Of a stretch of 7,220 nucleotides of DNA, positions 6,223 through 7,220 are shown one piece after another (within the stretch, counting starts at the first letter, position 1; every line of letters begins with the position of its first letter). The position numbers and the translations under genes are program-made. Under the pieces are notes generated by a model. It saw only the letters and a program-made list of their open reading frames with translations. It had not been told where the DNA came from and ran no database searches. This stretch comes from Spirochaetota bacterium (GTDB lineage: Bacteria > Spirochaetota > Spirochaetia > SZUA-6): the NCBI GenBank assembly GCA_003641675.1, contig QNBI01000098.1, forward strand, positions 1 through 7,220, read 5' to 3'.

Positions 6223-7220
6223 GATTTTGCTCCTACCTCTCCAGCATAAGCTACCCCGGTTATTATTTCTATTGCATCAAACCGGCACGCCTCCATACAG
6301 AGGCCGCACTTTATACACAGCTTGGGATCTATGGAATGGATATCCCTCCTCTCTCCGTGAGCCGCTCCTGTCGGACAAACTTTAGAACAGAGAGTACAGC
6401 CGGTACAGTTTTCCGGTATTACTCTAAACTCAATTAAAGCCTTGCATTTCTTTGCAGGGCAGCTTTTTTTTAGTATGTGGGCTTCGTACTCTTCTCTAAA
6501 GTATTTCAAAGTTGTCAATACAGGGTTGGGGGCTGTCTGGCCTAGCGCGCATAGCGATGTTGTTTTTATTTTAGCTGCAAGCTCCTCAAGTTTATCCAGG
6601 TCTTCCATTCTGCCCTGTCCCAGCGTAATCTTTTCAAGAATCTCAAGCATTCTCTTTGTACCGATTCTGCAAAAAGTGCACTTTCCGCACGATTCACTCT
6701 GTGTAAAACTTAAGAAAAAGCGTGCCACATCCACCATACATGTAGATTCATCCATAACCACCATTCCGCCGGAGCCCATTATCGCTCCCGTCGATGTAAG
6801 AGAATCATAGTCAACAGGCGTATCCAGAAGACTCTCCGGTAGACAGCCTCCGGAAGGGCCGCCTATCTGCACAGCTTTAAATTTCTTATTTCCCTTAATA
6901 CCACCGCCTATATCAAAAATAACTTCTCTTAAGGTAGTTCCCATAGGAACTTCTACCATTCCCCCGCGTTTTATCTTTCCCGCAAGAGCAAAAACCTTGG
7001 TCCCCTTGCTCTTGGCAGTTCCGATTCTGGCATACACGCTCCCTCCCATTCTTATAATGACAGGTACATTGGCAAGAGTCTCCACATTGTTGATATTTGT
7101 GGGTGCGCCCCAGAGGCCTTTCACTGCAGGGTACGGAGGCCTTAAACGCGGCATTCCCCGTTTCCCCTCTATCGATGCCATTAAAGCAGTTTCTTCACCG
7201 CAGACAAAAGCTCCTGCCCC
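6219..7220 (-). CDS. NuoF/HydB-like NADH-binding FMN iron-sulfur subunit with C-terminal 2x[4Fe-4S] domain (5' end outside window)
   Basis: The last 333 residues are visible, and the reading frame is open to the window edge. The first visible residues, [14 protein letters not shown], are the family's conserved FMN/NADH-region motif, followed by [19 protein letters not shown] and the [11 protein letters not shown] stretch. An upstream ATG call at 7181 would therefore be internal, not the start. [14 protein letters not shown] (C178, C181, C184 of the visible part) plus C224 in SLCALGQT ligate the NuoF [4Fe-4S] cluster. A C-terminal ferredoxin domain adds C272/275/278/282 and C302/305/308/312. 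This tail marks the HydB/HndC-type soluble enzymes rather than standard complex I NuoF. The subunit would exchange electrons with NAD(H) through FMN and pass them to the large subunit encoded immediately downstream. The gene ends at a TGA that overlaps the next start codon by two bases. A NuoE/HydC-like gene probably lies upstream, outside the window. Confidence 0.93.
   Translation of the reverse strand, partial: GAGAFVCGEETALMASIEGKRGMPRLRPPYPAVKGLWGAPTNINNVETLANVPVIIRMGGSVYARIGTAKSKGTKVFALAGKIKRGGMVEVPMGTTLREVIFDIGGGIKGNKKFKAVQIGGPSGGCLPESLLDTPVDYDSLTSTGAIMGSGGMVVMDESTCMVDVARFFLSFTQSESCGKCTFCRIGTKRMLEILEKITLGQGRMEDLDKLEELAAKIKTTSLCALGQTAPNPVLTTLKYFREEYEAHILKKSCPAKKCKALIEFRVIPENCTGCTLCSKVCPTGAAHGERRDIHSIDPKLCIKCGLCMEACRFDAIEIITGVAYAGEVGAKS
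6230..6234 (-). promoter_or_regulatory. Ribosome binding site deciding the TTG start of the large subunit
   Basis: AGGAG on the minus strand lies seven bases ahead of TTG at 6222-6220. No ATG or Met codon occurs before residue 76, which lies beyond the four [2Fe-2S] cysteines, so the TTG must be at or near the true start. The TTG overlaps the TGA (6221-6219) of the NuoF-like gene as TTGA, which allows coupled translation. Confidence 0.75.

Noticed and set aside
6107..6385. Plus-strand open frame of 92 codons across the NuoF-like/large-subunit junction
   Set aside because: It is antisense to two firmly identified coding regions and has no family resemblance; several similar short frames opposite the large subunit were dismissed for the same reason.
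6442..6810. Plus-strand open frame of 122 codons
   Set aside because: It is antisense to the well-supported NuoF-like gene. Its Ser/Ile-rich, non-domain sequence is what the complement of that gene would give.

Overview
The window looks like chromosomal DNA of an anaerobic bacterium. The evidence is a bacterial-type ribosomal protein L28 and a soluble iron-sulfur flavoenzyme pair of the electron-bifurcating or NADH-linked kind. Base composition is moderate and slightly AT-rich, with very AT-rich intergenic DNA. I cannot fix the phylum. Nothing here suggests a phage, plasmid, insertion sequence, CRISPR array or other mobile element, and no tRNA or rRNA gene was seen.

Layout. Bases 1-155 (+) are the last 50 codons of a ketopantoate reductase (PanE-type) gene. 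Bases 268-456 (+) are rpmB, the zinc-binding form of L28. Bases 480-2141 (-) encode a bifunctional NAD(P)HX epimerase/dehydratase, a metabolite-repair enzyme that points tail to tail at rpmB. Bases 2142-2339 are an AT-rich divergent intergenic region. It holds a good sigma-70-type promoter that overlaps a perfect 20-bp palindrome and fires into an 86-aa CPRC thioredoxin-like protein (2340-2600, +). The rest of the window is one minus-strand operon read from right to left. It contains a NuoF/HydB-like FMN iron-sulfur subunit (6219-7220, 5' end outside the window), a 1079-aa fusion protein (2983-6222), and a small HsmA-type membrane protein (2651-2962).

The main enzyme. The 1079-aa protein joins a NuoG/HydA-like [2Fe-2S] domain, a complete GltD/NfnB-like FAD and NAD(P)H module, a two-cluster ferredoxin module, and a shortened, apparently molybdopterin-free NuoG/formate-dehydrogenase-like tail. 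With the NuoF/HydB partner next to it, the likely product is a cytosolic multi-flavin complex linking NADH, NADPH and ferredoxin. This resembles the Sporomusa-type Nfn (StnABC) within the HydABC-related bifurcating family. A NuoE/HydC-like gene would be expected just beyond the right edge. The pair is translationally coupled through a TTGA overlap, in which the large subunit starts with TTG.

Most unusual point. The HsmA-type membrane protein stops at an in-frame TGA exactly where the family, as I remember it, has a tryptophan. The same frame then continues for 17 family-like codons (FVWLLPFF...) to a TAA that overlaps the stop codon of the convergent thioredoxin-like gene. Tryptophan is TGG at all 16 other places seen in the window. 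This looks like a single nonsense change, a readthrough site or a base error rather than a changed genetic code.
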